Source: a bacterium (lineage in GTDB: Bacteria; Chloroflexota; Anaerolineae; Epilineales; Epilineaceae). Taken from it: 60,942 nucleotides of DNA. Of the stretch, positions 8,849-17,105 are shown in pieces. The stretch is taken from the NCBI GenBank assembly GCA_003576755.1, contig QEVT01000003.1, positions 1 through 60,942 on the forward strand. The letters run 5' to 3'. Position 1 is the first letter of the stretch. Every line of letters starts with the position of its first letter. Made by a program: the position numbers and the translations under genes. The notes beneath the pieces were generated by a model. It saw only the letters and a program-made list of their open reading frames with translations, searched no databases and was not told the DNA's origin.

Positions 8849-9586
8849 ATGACGGGGTTGAGGCGCTCTTGCGCCGGCCTGGGCTTGGCGGTGCTGGCCG
8901 GTGTGGCGATGGCGGTGCCGACGCCCACGCTGGCCCAGCCGGGCTGCGGCAACGTCGCCCTGCGCTCCCCCTACCGGGGCGAGGTGGTCCAAGGCGCTGT
9001 CGCGATCCTCGGCAGCGCCCGGATCGAACGCTTCCAGTTCTATAAGCTGGAGTGGGCGCCGGTGGACGACGGCGAGCGTTGGAGCGCCGTGAGCGACACG
9101 GTCGATCAGCCGATGGTCAACGGCCTCCTGGACATGTGGGACACCACGGGCTTGCCCGACGGCGCGTACCGCCTGAAGCTCACGGTCGTCGACACCGACT
9201 ACCAGGAACGCTGTCGGGTCACCGTGGAGAACGTCGTCGTCGCCAACATCGGCACGCCAGCCGCCACCGAAACCCCCACGGCCACCGTCACGCCGGAGCC
9301 CTCGGCCGCGCCGACCGACATGCCGACCGACATGCCGACCGACGCGCCGGCCGAGATCACGGCCGGCGCGCCCGACGCAGCCGCAACGGCCGTGGAGCGC
9401 GCCGGGGACGACGGGGGCGAGGCCGCGGGGTCGGCCCCCACGCTCCAGCCGGTGGCCATGGAACCGCTCGATGCGCCGGCCGACACGGGCCTCGGCATCG
9501 GCGCGTTGGCCGCGGCGTTCGCGACCGGCTTCGCCGGCGCCCTCGGGCTGGCCGCCGTCGCGTGGTACGCCCTGGCGCGGAAGTAG
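8849..9586 (+). CDS. exported protein with Thr/Pro linker and C-terminal membrane anchor
   Basis: 245 aa, family not recognised. Signal peptide at residues 1-29 (hydrophobic core, cleavage near TLAQ). Residues 30-130 form a small beta domain with GNVALRSPYRGEVVQGAVAI and GLPDGAYRLKLTVVDTDYQ, reminiscent of Ig-like binding modules. Residues 135-205 are a Thr/Pro/Ala/Asp linker with a three-fold TDMPTD repeat. The last 35 residues are a transmembrane helix ending WYALARK, so the beta domain should face outward from the cell membrane. It lies between etfA (23 nt) and pth (3 nt), probably co-transcribed. Confidence 0.7.
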   Translation: MTGLRRSCAGLGLAVLAGVAMAVPTPTLAQPGCGNVALRSPYRGEVVQGAVAILGSARIERFQFYKLEWAPVDDGERWSAVSDTVDQPMVNGLLDMWDTTGLPDGAYRLKLTVVDTDYQERCRVTVENVVVANIGTPAATETPTATVTPEPSAAPTDMPTDMPTDAPAEITAGAPDAAATAVERAGDDGGEAAGSAPTLQPVAMEPLDAPADTGLGIGALAAAFATGFAGALGLAAVAWYALARK

Positions 9587-9589
9587 CCC

Positions 9590-10213
9590 ATGCGCGGCTG
9601 GCCCCTCGCGGTGCGTCGCGACCCCGCGCGCGACAGCGAGCCCGCAGGCTGGCTGGTGGTCGGGCTCGGCAACCCCGGTGCGCGGTATGCTGACACCCGC
9701 CACAACGTCGGCCGCCGCGTCGTCGAACGACTGGCGCACCGCCATGGGGCGACGCTGACCGACGCCAAGTTCAACGCGCGCTTCGGTCGAATCGACCTCG
9801 GTGGGCAGCGTGTGTGCCTCTGTGCGCCGATGACCTACATGAACGAGTCCGGGCGCGCCGTGGTGCCGCTGGCGGGCTTCTTCAAGATCCCCCCGGAGCG
9901 TGTCCTGGTGGTCTACGACGACCTCGACCTGCCGTTTGGCCAGATCCGGGTGCGGGCCGACGGCGGCGCAGGCGGGCACAACGGCATGCACAGCCTGATC
10001 GGGGCGTTCGGGACACCCGCGTTTCCCCGCGTCCGCATCGGCATCGGCCGCCCTCCTCCCGGCTGGGACGCGGCCGACTTCGTGCTGGCACGCTTCGGCA
10101 GCGACGAGGCGCCGCGCGTCGACGTCACGGTCGACGAGGCGGCGGACATCGTCGAGGCGGTGGTCCGGGACGGCGTCGACGCGGCGATGAACACCTTCAA
10201 CCGCCGCGCGTGA
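9590..10213 (+). CDS. pth: peptidyl-tRNA hydrolase
   Basis: 207 aa. It recycles tRNA by hydrolysing peptidyl-tRNA that drops off the ribosome. The conserved WLVVGLGNPGARYADTRHNVG contains the catalytic His; MTYMNESG, VYDDLDLPFG (the catalytic Asp) and GGAGGHNGMHSL follow in the usual order. About 20 residues precede the usual start, so either ATG 9590 gives an extended N-terminus or translation begins further in. It starts 3 nt after the preceding membrane protein gene. Confidence 0.93.
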   Translation: MRGWPLAVRRDPARDSEPAGWLVVGLGNPGARYADTRHNVGRRVVERLAHRHGATLTDAKFNARFGRIDLGGQRVCLCAPMTYMNESGRAVVPLAGFFKIPPERVLVVYDDLDLPFGQIRVRADGGAGGHNGMHSLIGAFGTPAFPRVRIGIGRPPPGWDAADFVLARFGSDEAPRVDVTVDEAADIVEAVVRDGVDAAMNTFNRRA

Positions 10214-10224
10214 GGCACAGGGCG

Positions 10225-11355
10225 ATGCGCATCCTGCACGTCTACAAGGATTATCCACCGGTGATCGGCGGCATCGAGCACCACGTGCGCGACCTGGCCG
10301 AGGCCCAGGCGGCCGGCGGACACGACGTCAGCGTGCTGTGCACGCGCCCGGGCCATGGGCCGACCATCGAGGCCGTCGAGCACGGCGTGCGGGTGGTCCG
10401 GGCCCATCGGCTGGCCACCATCGCGTCGACGCCGCTGAGCCTGGACCTCGTACGGCGCCTCCGCACCGCCGCACCCGACATCACCCATCTGCAGAGCCCG
10501 TACCCCATGGGCGAGCTGGCGTGGCTGGCGGCCGGCCGGCGGCCGCTGGTGGTGTCGTATCAGAGCGACATCGTGCGCCAGCGGCTGCTCGGCGCATTGT
10601 GGGCGCCGGGCCTGCGCCTCGTGCTCGCCCGCGCGGACCGCGTGATCGCGTCCAGCCCGCCTTATGTCGCCTCGTCGCCGTTTTTGCGGCGTGTCCGAGG
10701 GAAGGTCGCCGTCGTGCCCATCGGGATCGACGTCGCGCGGTTCGCGCAAGGCGATCGGGCCGCGGGCCGGGCGCGCTTCGGCGAGCGGCCGACGGTGGTC
10801 TTCGTCGGGCGGCTGCGGTATTACAAGGGCCTCCCCGTCCTGCTGGAGTCGCTGCGCCTGCTGCCGGGCGTGCAGCTCGTGGTGGTCGGCACCGGTCCGG
10901 GGATGCGCGCGCTGGCCGAGCGGTCGCTCGACCTCGGTGTCGCCGATCGGGTGAAGTGGGTCGGCGACGCGACCGAGGAGGACCTGCTCGACGTGCTCGC
11001 GGCCGGCGACGTGTTCGTGCTGCCGAGCACGCATCGCAGCGAGGCTTACGGCATCGCCCTCGTCGAGGCGATGGCGGCCGGCCTGCCGGCCGTCACGACC
11101 GAGCTCGGCACCGGCACGTCGTGGATCAACCAGGACGGGCACACCGGTCGGGTGGTCGCACCCGGCGACGCGGCCGCCCTGGCCGCCGCGCTCCGCGAGA
11201 TCCTGGGCGACGACGCCCGACGGGCGGCGATGGCGGCTGCCGCCCGCGCTCGGGCACAGTCGGTGTTCAGCCGCGACGCCATGGTCGCCGCCGTGATGGA
11301 CGTGTACGCCGCGGCCGCCGCGGCGGCCGCCCGCCACGCGGGGGACGCCGCATGA
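10225..11355 (+). CDS. glycosyltransferase family 4 (GT-B fold)
   Basis: 376 aa. The N-terminus MRILHVYKDYPPVIGGIEHH is the acceptor-side Rossmann start of GT4 enzymes. VVFVGRLRYYKG marks the start of the donor-sugar domain, and PSTHRSEAYGIALVEAMAAG carries the E-x7-E motif that contacts the nucleotide-sugar. It probably adds a sugar to a lipid or cell-surface glycan; donor and acceptor are unknown. The next gene starts inside its stop codon (ATGA), and two epimerases follow, which suggests a small surface-glycan module. Confidence 0.88.
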   Translation: MRILHVYKDYPPVIGGIEHHVRDLAEAQAAGGHDVSVLCTRPGHGPTIEAVEHGVRVVRAHRLATIASTPLSLDLVRRLRTAAPDITHLQSPYPMGELAWLAAGRRPLVVSYQSDIVRQRLLGALWAPGLRLVLARADRVIASSPPYVASSPFLRRVRGKVAVVPIGIDVARFAQGDRAAGRARFGERPTVVFVGRLRYYKGLPVLLESLRLLPGVQLVVVGTGPGMRALAERSLDLGVADRVKWVGDATEEDLLDVLAAGDVFVLPSTHRSEAYGIALVEAMAAGLPAVTTELGTGTSWINQDGHTGRVVAPGDAAALAAALREILGDDARRAAMAAAARARAQSVFSRDAMVAAVMDVYAAAAAAAARHAGDAA

Positions 11356-12323
11356 ACGTCGTGGTCACGGGCGGGGCCGGCTTCATCGGGTCGCACCTGG
11401 TGGACCGTCTTCTGGCCGACGGGCATGCGGTGACCGTGCTCGACAACCTCAGCACGGGGCGCGCGGCGAACCTCGCCGCTCACCTCGGCCACCCTCGCCT
11501 GCGGTTCCTGCGCGGCAGCATCCTCGATGCGACGCTGGTCGACGCCGTCATGTCCGGTACCGACGTGGTGTATCACCTCGCAGCCGCGGTGGGCGTCGGG
11601 CACGTCGTCAAGGACCCCCTGTGGACGGCGGTGACCAACGCGCACGGCACCGAGATCGTCCTCGAGCATGCGCGCGCGCGGGGGGCACGGGTCGTGTTTG
11701 CCAGCACGTCCGAGATCTACGGGACGAGCGACGCGCTGCCGTACCGCGAGGACGGACCGCGCGTCCTCGGGCCGACGTGGATTCACCGCTGGAGCTACAG
11801 CACGGCCAAGGCGCTCGGCGAGCACCTGTGCTTCGCCCACGCCGAGCGCGGGCTGGCCGTCAGCATCGTTCGCTACTTCAACACCTATGGCCCGCGCATG
11901 GACCCGGCCGGCTACGGCAGCGTCGTCGCGCGGTTCGTCAGCCAGGCGCTCGACGGAGCGCCGTTGACCGTCCACGGCGACGGCGCGCAGGCCCGGTGCT
12001 TCACGTTCGTCTCGGAGACCGTCGACGCGACCGTCCGCGCCGGTACCCTGGACGCGGCGATCGGGCAGGTCTTCAACGTCGGCAGCCCTTTCCACTCCAC
12101 GATCGGCGACCTCGCCCGCCTGATCATCGAGCTGACCGGGTCGGGCTCGACCGTGACCCACATCGATCATGCCGCCGTGTACGGCGAGGGCTTCGCCGAC
12201 ACACGCACCCGCGTCCCGGACGTGTCGAAGATCGCGGCGCGGCTGGGCTGGCAACCGACGATCCCGCTGCGCGAGGGGCTTGCCCGCGTGATCGCAGAAC
12301 GCCGCGCATCGGAGGCACGATGA
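11352..12323 (+). CDS. NAD-dependent nucleotide-sugar epimerase/dehydratase (extended SDR)
   Basis: 323 aa. Rossmann motif VVTGGAGFIGSHL, STSEIYG as the catalytic Ser/Thr strand and YSTAK as the YxxxK pair, then RYFNTYGPRMDPAGYGSVV. It resembles UDP-glucose 4-epimerase and UDP-glucuronate decarboxylase relatives; the exact sugar cannot be read from the sequence. Overlaps its neighbours on both sides by 4 bp (ATGA), so the three genes 10225-13249 are translationally linked. Confidence 0.88.
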   Translation: MNVVVTGGAGFIGSHLVDRLLADGHAVTVLDNLSTGRAANLAAHLGHPRLRFLRGSILDATLVDAVMSGTDVVYHLAAAVGVGHVVKDPLWTAVTNAHGTEIVLEHARARGARVVFASTSEIYGTSDALPYREDGPRVLGPTWIHRWSYSTAKALGEHLCFAHAERGLAVSIVRYFNTYGPRMDPAGYGSVVARFVSQALDGAPLTVHGDGAQARCFTFVSETVDATVRAGTLDAAIGQVFNVGSPFHSTIGDLARLIIELTGSGSTVTHIDHAAVYGEGFADTRTRVPDVSKIAARLGWQPTIPLREGLARVIAERRASEAR

Positions 12324-13249
12324 GGACGTTGATCACCGGCGGCGCGGGCTTTCTCGGCGTCGCGCTTGCCAACCGCCTCGCCGCCGAAGGGCACGCGGTC
12401 TACGTGCTCGATGACCTGACGGCCGGCGACCGCGACCGGCTGGACCCGCGCGTGCTGTTCACCCGCGGCGACGTACGCGACGTTCCTCGGCTATGGTCGC
12501 TGTTGGCGGGCGTCCAGGTCGTCTACCACCTGGCCGCCCGTGTGAGCGTGCCGGAGTCCATCCTCTACCCCGTGGACTACAACGCCGTCAACACCGGCGG
12601 GACCGTCAGCGTGATGAGCGCCGCGCGCGACGCCGGCGTCCGCCGCGTCGTGTTCACATCGTCGGGCACCATCTACGGCGAGCAGACGACCCAGCCCATC
12701 GTCGAGGGCGCCCAGCCGCGCCCGTCCAACCCGTATGCGGTCAGCAAGCTCGCCGCCGAGCACTACGTGCGGGCCATCGGCGACCTCTACCGGATCGAGA
12801 CGGTCATCCTGCGCATCTTCAACGCCTATGGGCCCGGCCAGGCGGTGCCGCCCGCCCACCCGCCGGTGATCCCACACTTCGTCCGACAGATCACGGCGGG
12901 TGGGAGCGTGGTGCTGCACGGCAACCCGCCCGGCGGCCAGACCCGGGACTTCGTCCACGTCGACGACGTCGTCGAAGCGCTTTGCCGTGCCGGGGCGACC
13001 GGTGGTGTGACGGGCGCCACGCTCAACATCGGCAGCGGCGTCGAGACCTCGCTGGCCGACCTCATCGCCGCCATCGAGCGGGCCACGGGCCGGGAGGCAC
13101 AGGTCCTGGCCTCGCCCGAGCAGAGCGGGGGTGTGGCCCGCATGTGCGCCGACATCCGCGCCGCGCGCACGGCGCTGGACTGGTCGCCGTCCGTCGCGCT
13201 CGCCGACGGGCTCGCCGGGTTGGCCGCGCTTGCCCGGGGCGGCCGCTGA
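12320..13249 (+). CDS. second NAD-dependent nucleotide-sugar epimerase (extended SDR)
   Basis: 309 aa. Motifs: LITGGAGFLGVAL, TSSGTIYGE, YAVSK, RIFNAYGPGQ and a C-terminal substrate region DFVHVDDVV. Only moderately similar to the preceding epimerase, so not a recent duplicate; it looks nearer to UDP-glucose 4-epimerase-like enzymes. The stop codon lies inside a strong hairpin (13232-13261), and the ribosomal protein operon starts about 240 nt later with its own promoter. Last gene of the run that begins at etfB. Confidence 0.88.
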   Translation: MRTLITGGAGFLGVALANRLAAEGHAVYVLDDLTAGDRDRLDPRVLFTRGDVRDVPRLWSLLAGVQVVYHLAARVSVPESILYPVDYNAVNTGGTVSVMSAARDAGVRRVVFTSSGTIYGEQTTQPIVEGAQPRPSNPYAVSKLAAEHYVRAIGDLYRIETVILRIFNAYGPGQAVPPAHPPVIPHFVRQITAGGSVVLHGNPPGGQTRDFVHVDDVVEALCRAGATGGVTGATLNIGSGVETSLADLIAAIERATGREAQVLASPEQSGGVARMCADIRAARTALDWSPSVALADGLAGLAALARGGR

Positions 13250-13261
13250 AGCCGCCCGGGC
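13232..13261 (+). terminator. GC-rich hairpin over the epimerase stop codon
   Basis: An 11-bp stem with one bulged G pairs 13232-13243 with 13251-13261 around a 7-nt loop containing the TGA. There is no T-tract after it, so termination is inferred only from the position at the end of the operon. Confidence 0.4.
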
Positions 13262-13423
13262 ACGGCTGACACCTGGACGCGCAGGGCCAGCGCGCTTTGG
13301 CCCGGCATCGAGCGGCAACGGGCGATTGCCCCTGGGGCCGCGGGCTTTCAGCCGGCCAGGGCGCGGCAGGTGGCAGGTCTGCGACCCCCGGTCGGTCCTG
13401 GAGCGCGCGCGCCTTGTCTGGAT

Positions 13424-13453
13424 TTGGCGTTCGGGGCCGGGAGTCGGTATTAT
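13424..13453 (+). promoter_or_regulatory. sigma-70-type promoter for rplU-rpmA
   Basis: TTGGCG at 13424, an 18-nt spacer, then TATTAT at 13448-13453. It would give a leader of about 30 nt before the rplU ATG, which has the Shine-Dalgarno AGGAG. This is one of the few AT-rich spots in the area. Confidence 0.6.
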
Positions 13454-13488
13454 TTTCGTTCGGCACTTTCATCGGCAGGAGCATCTTC

Positions 13489-13797
13489 ATGTACGCGATC
13501 GTACAAAGTGGCGGCCACCAGTACCGGGTGACCGAGGGGCAGACGATCCGCGTCCAGCGGCTGGAAGCGGCCGCGGGCGACAAGGTCACGCTGGATCAGG
13601 TGTTGATGGTCGGCGGCGCCGCCACCCGCGTCGGCACCCCGCTGCTGGAGGGGGCGAGCGTGCATGCCACGGTGGTGGGCGACGTCAAGGGCGACAAGCT
13701 GACGGTCTTCAAGTACAAGCGCAAGAACCGCTACCGGATCAAGACTGGCCATCGCCAGCAGTACACCGAGCTCAAGATCGACGCGATCAAGGGTTGA
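13489..13797 (+). CDS. rplU: 50S ribosomal protein L21
   Basis: 102 aa, standard L21 length. [20 protein letters not shown] and the C-terminal [22 protein letters not shown] are conserved rRNA-contact regions. The start is ATG 13489 with AGGAG 9 nt upstream; a longer reading frame from 13297 is not conserved. It is followed 13 nt later by rpmA, the usual L21-L27 pair. Confidence 0.97.
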   Translation: MYAIVQSGGHQYRVTEGQTIRVQRLEAAAGDKVTLDQVLMVGGAATRVGTPLLEGASVHATVVGDVKGDKLTVFKYKRKNRYRIKTGHRQQYTELKIDAIKG

Positions 13798-13810
13798 CAG
13801 GAGTCCAGTC

Positions 13811-14080
13811 ATGGCACACAAAAAGGGCGGCGGAAGCACCAAGAACATGCGCGACTCGGGCCCGCAGTACCGCGGGGTCAAGCGCTTCGACGGCGAGTTC
13901 GTCCAGTCCGGCAACATCCTCGTTCGCCAGTGCGGCACCAAGATCCACCCCGGCCACAACGTCGGCCTGGGGCGCGACTTCACGATCTTCGCGACGATGG
14001 ATGGTTACGTCAAGTTCGAGCCGCGCCCCGGTGGCAAGAAGCGGGTCAGCGTCTACGACACGCATCCCAACCGAAGCTGA
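13811..14080 (+). CDS. rpmA: 50S ribosomal protein L27
   Basis: 89 aa. [16 protein letters not shown] is the mobile N-terminal tail that reaches towards the peptidyl transferase centre; it starts directly at MAHKKG and needs no proteolytic trimming. [19 protein letters not shown] and [18 protein letters not shown] follow. Shine-Dalgarno AGGAG at 13799-13803. Confidence 0.97.
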   Translation: MAHKKGGGSTKNMRDSGPQYRGVKRFDGEFVQSGNILVRQCGTKIHPGHNVGLGRDFTIFATMDGYVKFEPRPGGKKRVSVYDTHPNRS

Positions 14081-14165
14081 TCGCCGACGATCGGCGATCC
14101 TACCCGCAAGACGCGTCGCGGAACGCGGCCTCGACAGGCCGACGACCGGACGTGCGAGGGAGACG

Positions 14166-14591
14166 ATGAAGACCAACATCCACCCGAAGTGGTATCCTCA
14201 GGCGAAGGTCGTCTGCAGTTGCGGCAACACCTTCACCGTCGGTGCGACGCTGCCGGAGATCCACACCGAGATCTGCGGCAACTGCCATCCGTTCTTCACC
14301 GGCGAGCAGCGCATCGTCGACACCGCCGGCCAGGTCGAGCGCTTCATGCGCCGGCTCGAGGTCGGGGCCACGCAACGCGAAACCGTCGTCCAGTCGGCCG
14401 AGGCGCGCCGCCAGGCCGAGATCGAGGCCCGGCGCAAGCGGCGCGGGCTGACGCCGCTGTCGAGCCGACAGCCTGCGGCGCCTCCCGCGAATGCCGAAGA
14501 CCAGGCCGAGGCACCGTCGGCGGAGGCCGCCGAGGCGAAGCCGAAGGCTCCGCGGCGCGCCAAGCCCGCCAAGCCCGCCGGAGAAGGCTGA
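14166..14591 (+). CDS. rpmE: 50S ribosomal protein L31, zinc-binding type, with long C-terminal tail
   Basis: 141 aa, about twice the usual 66-75 aa. The first 70 residues are a normal L31: MKTNIHPKWYPQAKVVCSCG, CGNCHPFFTGEQRIVDTAG and VERFMRR, with four Cys (CxC...CxxC) able to bind Zn. The remaining 70 residues are an Arg/Glu helix followed by an Ala/Pro/Lys-rich low-complexity tail (PKAPRRAKPAKPAGEG), resembling histone-like RNA- or DNA-binding tails. 85 nt separate it from rpmA. Confidence 0.95.
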   Translation: MKTNIHPKWYPQAKVVCSCGNTFTVGATLPEIHTEICGNCHPFFTGEQRIVDTAGQVERFMRRLEVGATQRETVVQSAEARRQAEIEARRKRRGLTPLSSRQPAAPPANAEDQAEAPSAEAAEAKPKAPRRAKPAKPAGEG

Positions 14592-14626
14592 GCCCGGCGG
14601 CCGTCAACCCGTGCGAAGGCATGACG

Positions 14627-14661
14627 ACGAGGGCACGGAGCCGCTTGCTCCGTGCCCTCGT
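14627..14661 (+). terminator. Rho-independent-like hairpin after rpmE
   Basis: A perfect 14-bp stem, ACGAGGGCACGGAG with CTCCGTGCCCTCGT, around a 7-nt loop. It is followed by TTCGTC rather than a long T-run. It lies between the rpmE stop and the thyX start. Confidence 0.7.
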
Positions 14662-14702
14662 TCGTCACGCGGATCGTTCGCCGTGTGTGCATACCGGAGG
14701 CA

Positions 14703-15491
14703 ATGCCCTTGGAACTCGGACCCGCGAACGTCGCCGATGCCTCGACACCCCCTCCGACGGGGACCGATCCTCGCCAGACGCACGCCGAGACGTGGTTCGA
14801 GACGGTGCTCGACCACGGCTTCGTCGAGCTGATCGACGTCATCGGCGACGACCGTCGCTGCGTGGCCGCGGCCCGCGTGTCGCTGCGGCGCGAACAGCTC
14901 AGCCTTGCGGACCATGGCGCGGAGCAGGTCGAGCGCGACAAGGGACTGCTCGCACGGCTGGTGCGCGACCGCCACACCTCGCCGTTCGAGCACGCGGTCT
15001 TCCAGTTCCGCGTCCGGGCGCCGATCTTCGTCGTGCGCCAGTGGTTCCGCCACCGCTTCGCCTCGTACAACGAGGAGAGCGCCCGCTACACCAAGCTCGA
15101 GGACGAGTTCCACCTGCCCGCTCACTTGCGCATCCGGGTGGGCAAGGCGATGGACTACCGCTACGAGGCCATGCCCGAGCCCGAGAACGCGGCGCTGCTG
15201 GCTGCCATCCAGGCCGTGTACGACGACGCCCGGCAGCTGTACGAGCGGCTGCTCGAACGCGGCGTCGCGCGTGAGCACGCCCGGTTGGTGCTCCCGGTCG
15301 CCCAGTTCACGACGTTCTTCTGGACAGTCAACGCCCTGAGCCTGATGAACTTCCTCAACCTGCGCAACGCGCCGCATGCCCAGGCGGAGATCCAGGCCTA
15401 CGCCGAAGTCATCGAGGCGATGTTCCGCGACCGCATGCCGTGGACCCACGCGGCCTTCCGGGCCCATTGGGGGCCGGGAAGCATCGGCTAG
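14703..15491 (+). CDS. thyX: FAD-dependent thymidylate synthase
   Basis: 262 aa from ATG 14703. ThyX makes dTMP from dUMP using FAD/NADPH and methylene-THF. The ThyX signature RHRFASYNEESARY (RHRx7S) is present, preceded by the active-site region FRVRAPIFVVRQWF. Start choice is unclear: GGAGG at 14696-14700 lies only 2 nt before ATG 14703 but 8 nt before an in-frame TTG at 14709, which would be the better-placed start. dcd follows 12 nt later and supplies dUTP, the precursor of its substrate. Confidence 0.94.
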   Translation: MPLELGPANVADASTPPPTGTDPRQTHAETWFETVLDHGFVELIDVIGDDRRCVAAARVSLRREQLSLADHGAEQVERDKGLLARLVRDRHTSPFEHAVFQFRVRAPIFVVRQWFRHRFASYNEESARYTKLEDEFHLPAHLRIRVGKAMDYRYEAMPEPENAALLAAIQAVYDDARQLYERLLERGVAREHARLVLPVAQFTTFFWTVNALSLMNFLNLRNAPHAQAEIQAYAEVIEAMFRDRMPWTHAAFRAHWGPGSIG

Positions 15492-15503
15492 AGGAGGCAG
15501 ACG

Positions 15504-16073
15504 ATGGTCTTGAGCGATCGGGAGATCGCCGAACGCGCGCGGTCGATGGGCATGATCGAGCCGTTCGTCGACCAGCAGGTGAGCGAAGGGGTGGTCTCGT
15601 ACGGCCTGTCGAGCTACGGCTACGACTTTCGGGTGGCCAACGAGTTCAAGATCTTCAGCAACGTCAACTACACGGCGGTGGACCCGAAGGAATTCGACGC
15701 CAACGCGTTCGTCGACGTCGTGACCGACGGCTGCTGCATCGTCCCCCCCAACTCGTTCGCGCTGGCGCGGACGGTCGAGTACTTCCGGATCCCGCGCGAC
15801 ATCATCACGGTGTGCCTCGGCAAGTCGACGTACGCCCGCTGCGGGATCATCCTGAACGTCACGCCGTTCGAACCGGGTTGGGAAGGCCACGCGACGCTGG
15901 AAATCTCCAACACCACCCCGCTCCCGGCCAAGATCTACGCCAACGAGGGCATCGGGCAGGTCCTCTTCCTGCGCGGGTCGCAGGAATGCCTCGTCTCGTA
16001 CAAGGACCGCAAGGGCAAGTACGACAAGCAGTTCGGCATCGTCACCCCGCGCATCGTGAGGCCCGGGGGCTGA
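15504..16073 (+). CDS. dcd: dCTP deaminase
   Basis: 189 aa. Converts dCTP to dUTP (or directly to dUMP in bifunctional members). [20 protein letters not shown] and [20 protein letters not shown] carry the nucleotide-binding Ser/Arg and the catalytic Glu of the trimeric dUTPase-like fold. Start ATG 15504 with GAGGAGG upstream. Together with thyX it forms a two-gene dTMP supply unit. Confidence 0.94.
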   Translation: MVLSDREIAERARSMGMIEPFVDQQVSEGVVSYGLSSYGYDFRVANEFKIFSNVNYTAVDPKEFDANAFVDVVTDGCCIVPPNSFALARTVEYFRIPRDIITVCLGKSTYARCGIILNVTPFEPGWEGHATLEISNTTPLPAKIYANEGIGQVLFLRGSQECLVSYKDRKGKYDKQFGIVTPRIVRPGG

Positions 16074-16154
16074 TGGGTCTCCGCAGGGAGACATGAGGTT
16101 GCGGCAGCTGCGCGCCCGTTCGCCCCACGTGCAGCCAGCCGCGAGGCACGACGG

Positions 16155-16967
16155 ATGAACGGGCTCCTCGCCATCGACGTCGGCAACACCCACACGTCGC
16201 TCGCCCTCTGGCCGGCCGGAGCGTCGGGCAGGGCGGACCCCGCTCCGCCGTCCTCGCCGCACCACTGGCAGGTGGCCAGCGCGCCGTCGCGCACCGTCGA
16301 CGAGCTCCGACTGCTCGTGACCCAGCTCCTCGCGTCGTGCGGCCTTGCGCCGGGCGACGTCGGCGCCTGCGTCATCGGCTGCGTGGTGCCCGAGCTGCAC
16401 GGCACGGTCGTTGCGGCATGCCGGCAGCTGTTCGGGGTTGCACCGCTCGTCGTCGGCCCCGGCGTGCGCAGCGGCTTGCGGATCCGGGCCGAGTCGCCCA
16501 GGGAGGTCGGCGCCGACCGGATCGCCAACGCGGTCGCCGCCGTCGCCCGCTTCGGGAGCCCGGTCATCGTGCTGGACTTCAGCACGGCGGTCACGCTCGA
16601 CGTGATCGGCAACGACGGCGAGTACCTCGGCGCCATCATCGCGCCCGGCATCGACATCGCGGCCGCGGCGCTCGCGCGCCGCACCGCGCGGCTGCACCGC
16701 TTCGACATCGCCCCGCCGGCGAAGGCCATCGCCAGCGACACCGAGTCCGCCGTCCGATCCGGGCTGTTCTTCGGGCATGTCGGGCTCATCGAGGGCTTGG
16801 TCGCGCGCCTGCAGGCCGACGTCGGCCCGGCGGCCGTCGTCGCCACCGGCGAAGCCGTGTGGCTGCCCGCGGTGCTGGCGCACACCCACGTGATCGACGC
16901 CTACGAACCGCTCCTTACCCTCGACGGTCTCCGACGCATCCACGCGCGCCACACCGCCGGGACCTGA
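16155..16967 (+). CDS. second CoaX-like protein (pantothenate kinase type III family), divergent
   Basis: 270 aa. The family fold is plain: LLAIDVGNTHTSLAL, GADRIANAVAAVARFG, IIAPGIDIAAAAL. Several motif glycines that the copy at 529 keeps are changed: DFGTATTF becomes DFSTAVTL, GGAIAPG becomes GAIIAPG and ATGG becomes ATGE. A 10-residue Pro/Ser insertion follows the first strand. It could be a second kinase with altered kinetics, or a CoaX paralogue with a regulatory job, as with Baf-type proteins. A start at ATG 16155 is consistent with the family. 81 nt after dcd. Confidence 0.8.
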   Translation: MNGLLAIDVGNTHTSLALWPAGASGRADPAPPSSPHHWQVASAPSRTVDELRLLVTQLLASCGLAPGDVGACVIGCVVPELHGTVVAACRQLFGVAPLVVGPGVRSGLRIRAESPREVGADRIANAVAAVARFGSPVIVLDFSTAVTLDVIGNDGEYLGAIIAPGIDIAAAALARRTARLHRFDIAPPAKAIASDTESAVRSGLFFGHVGLIEGLVARLQADVGPAAVVATGEAVWLPAVLAHTHVIDAYEPLLTLDGLRRIHARHTAGT

Positions 16968-17105
16968 CGGCACGCGGCGGCCCACCGTCGGCGGCGACCC
17001 GGTTCCGCCATCGAACGTTCGCTCCGGCCGCAGCGTTATACGACCCAGGGCGCCGACGTCCCGCGGCACCCCGATCCGCACACCCGCACCGGCAAGGAGA
17101 TGGCG

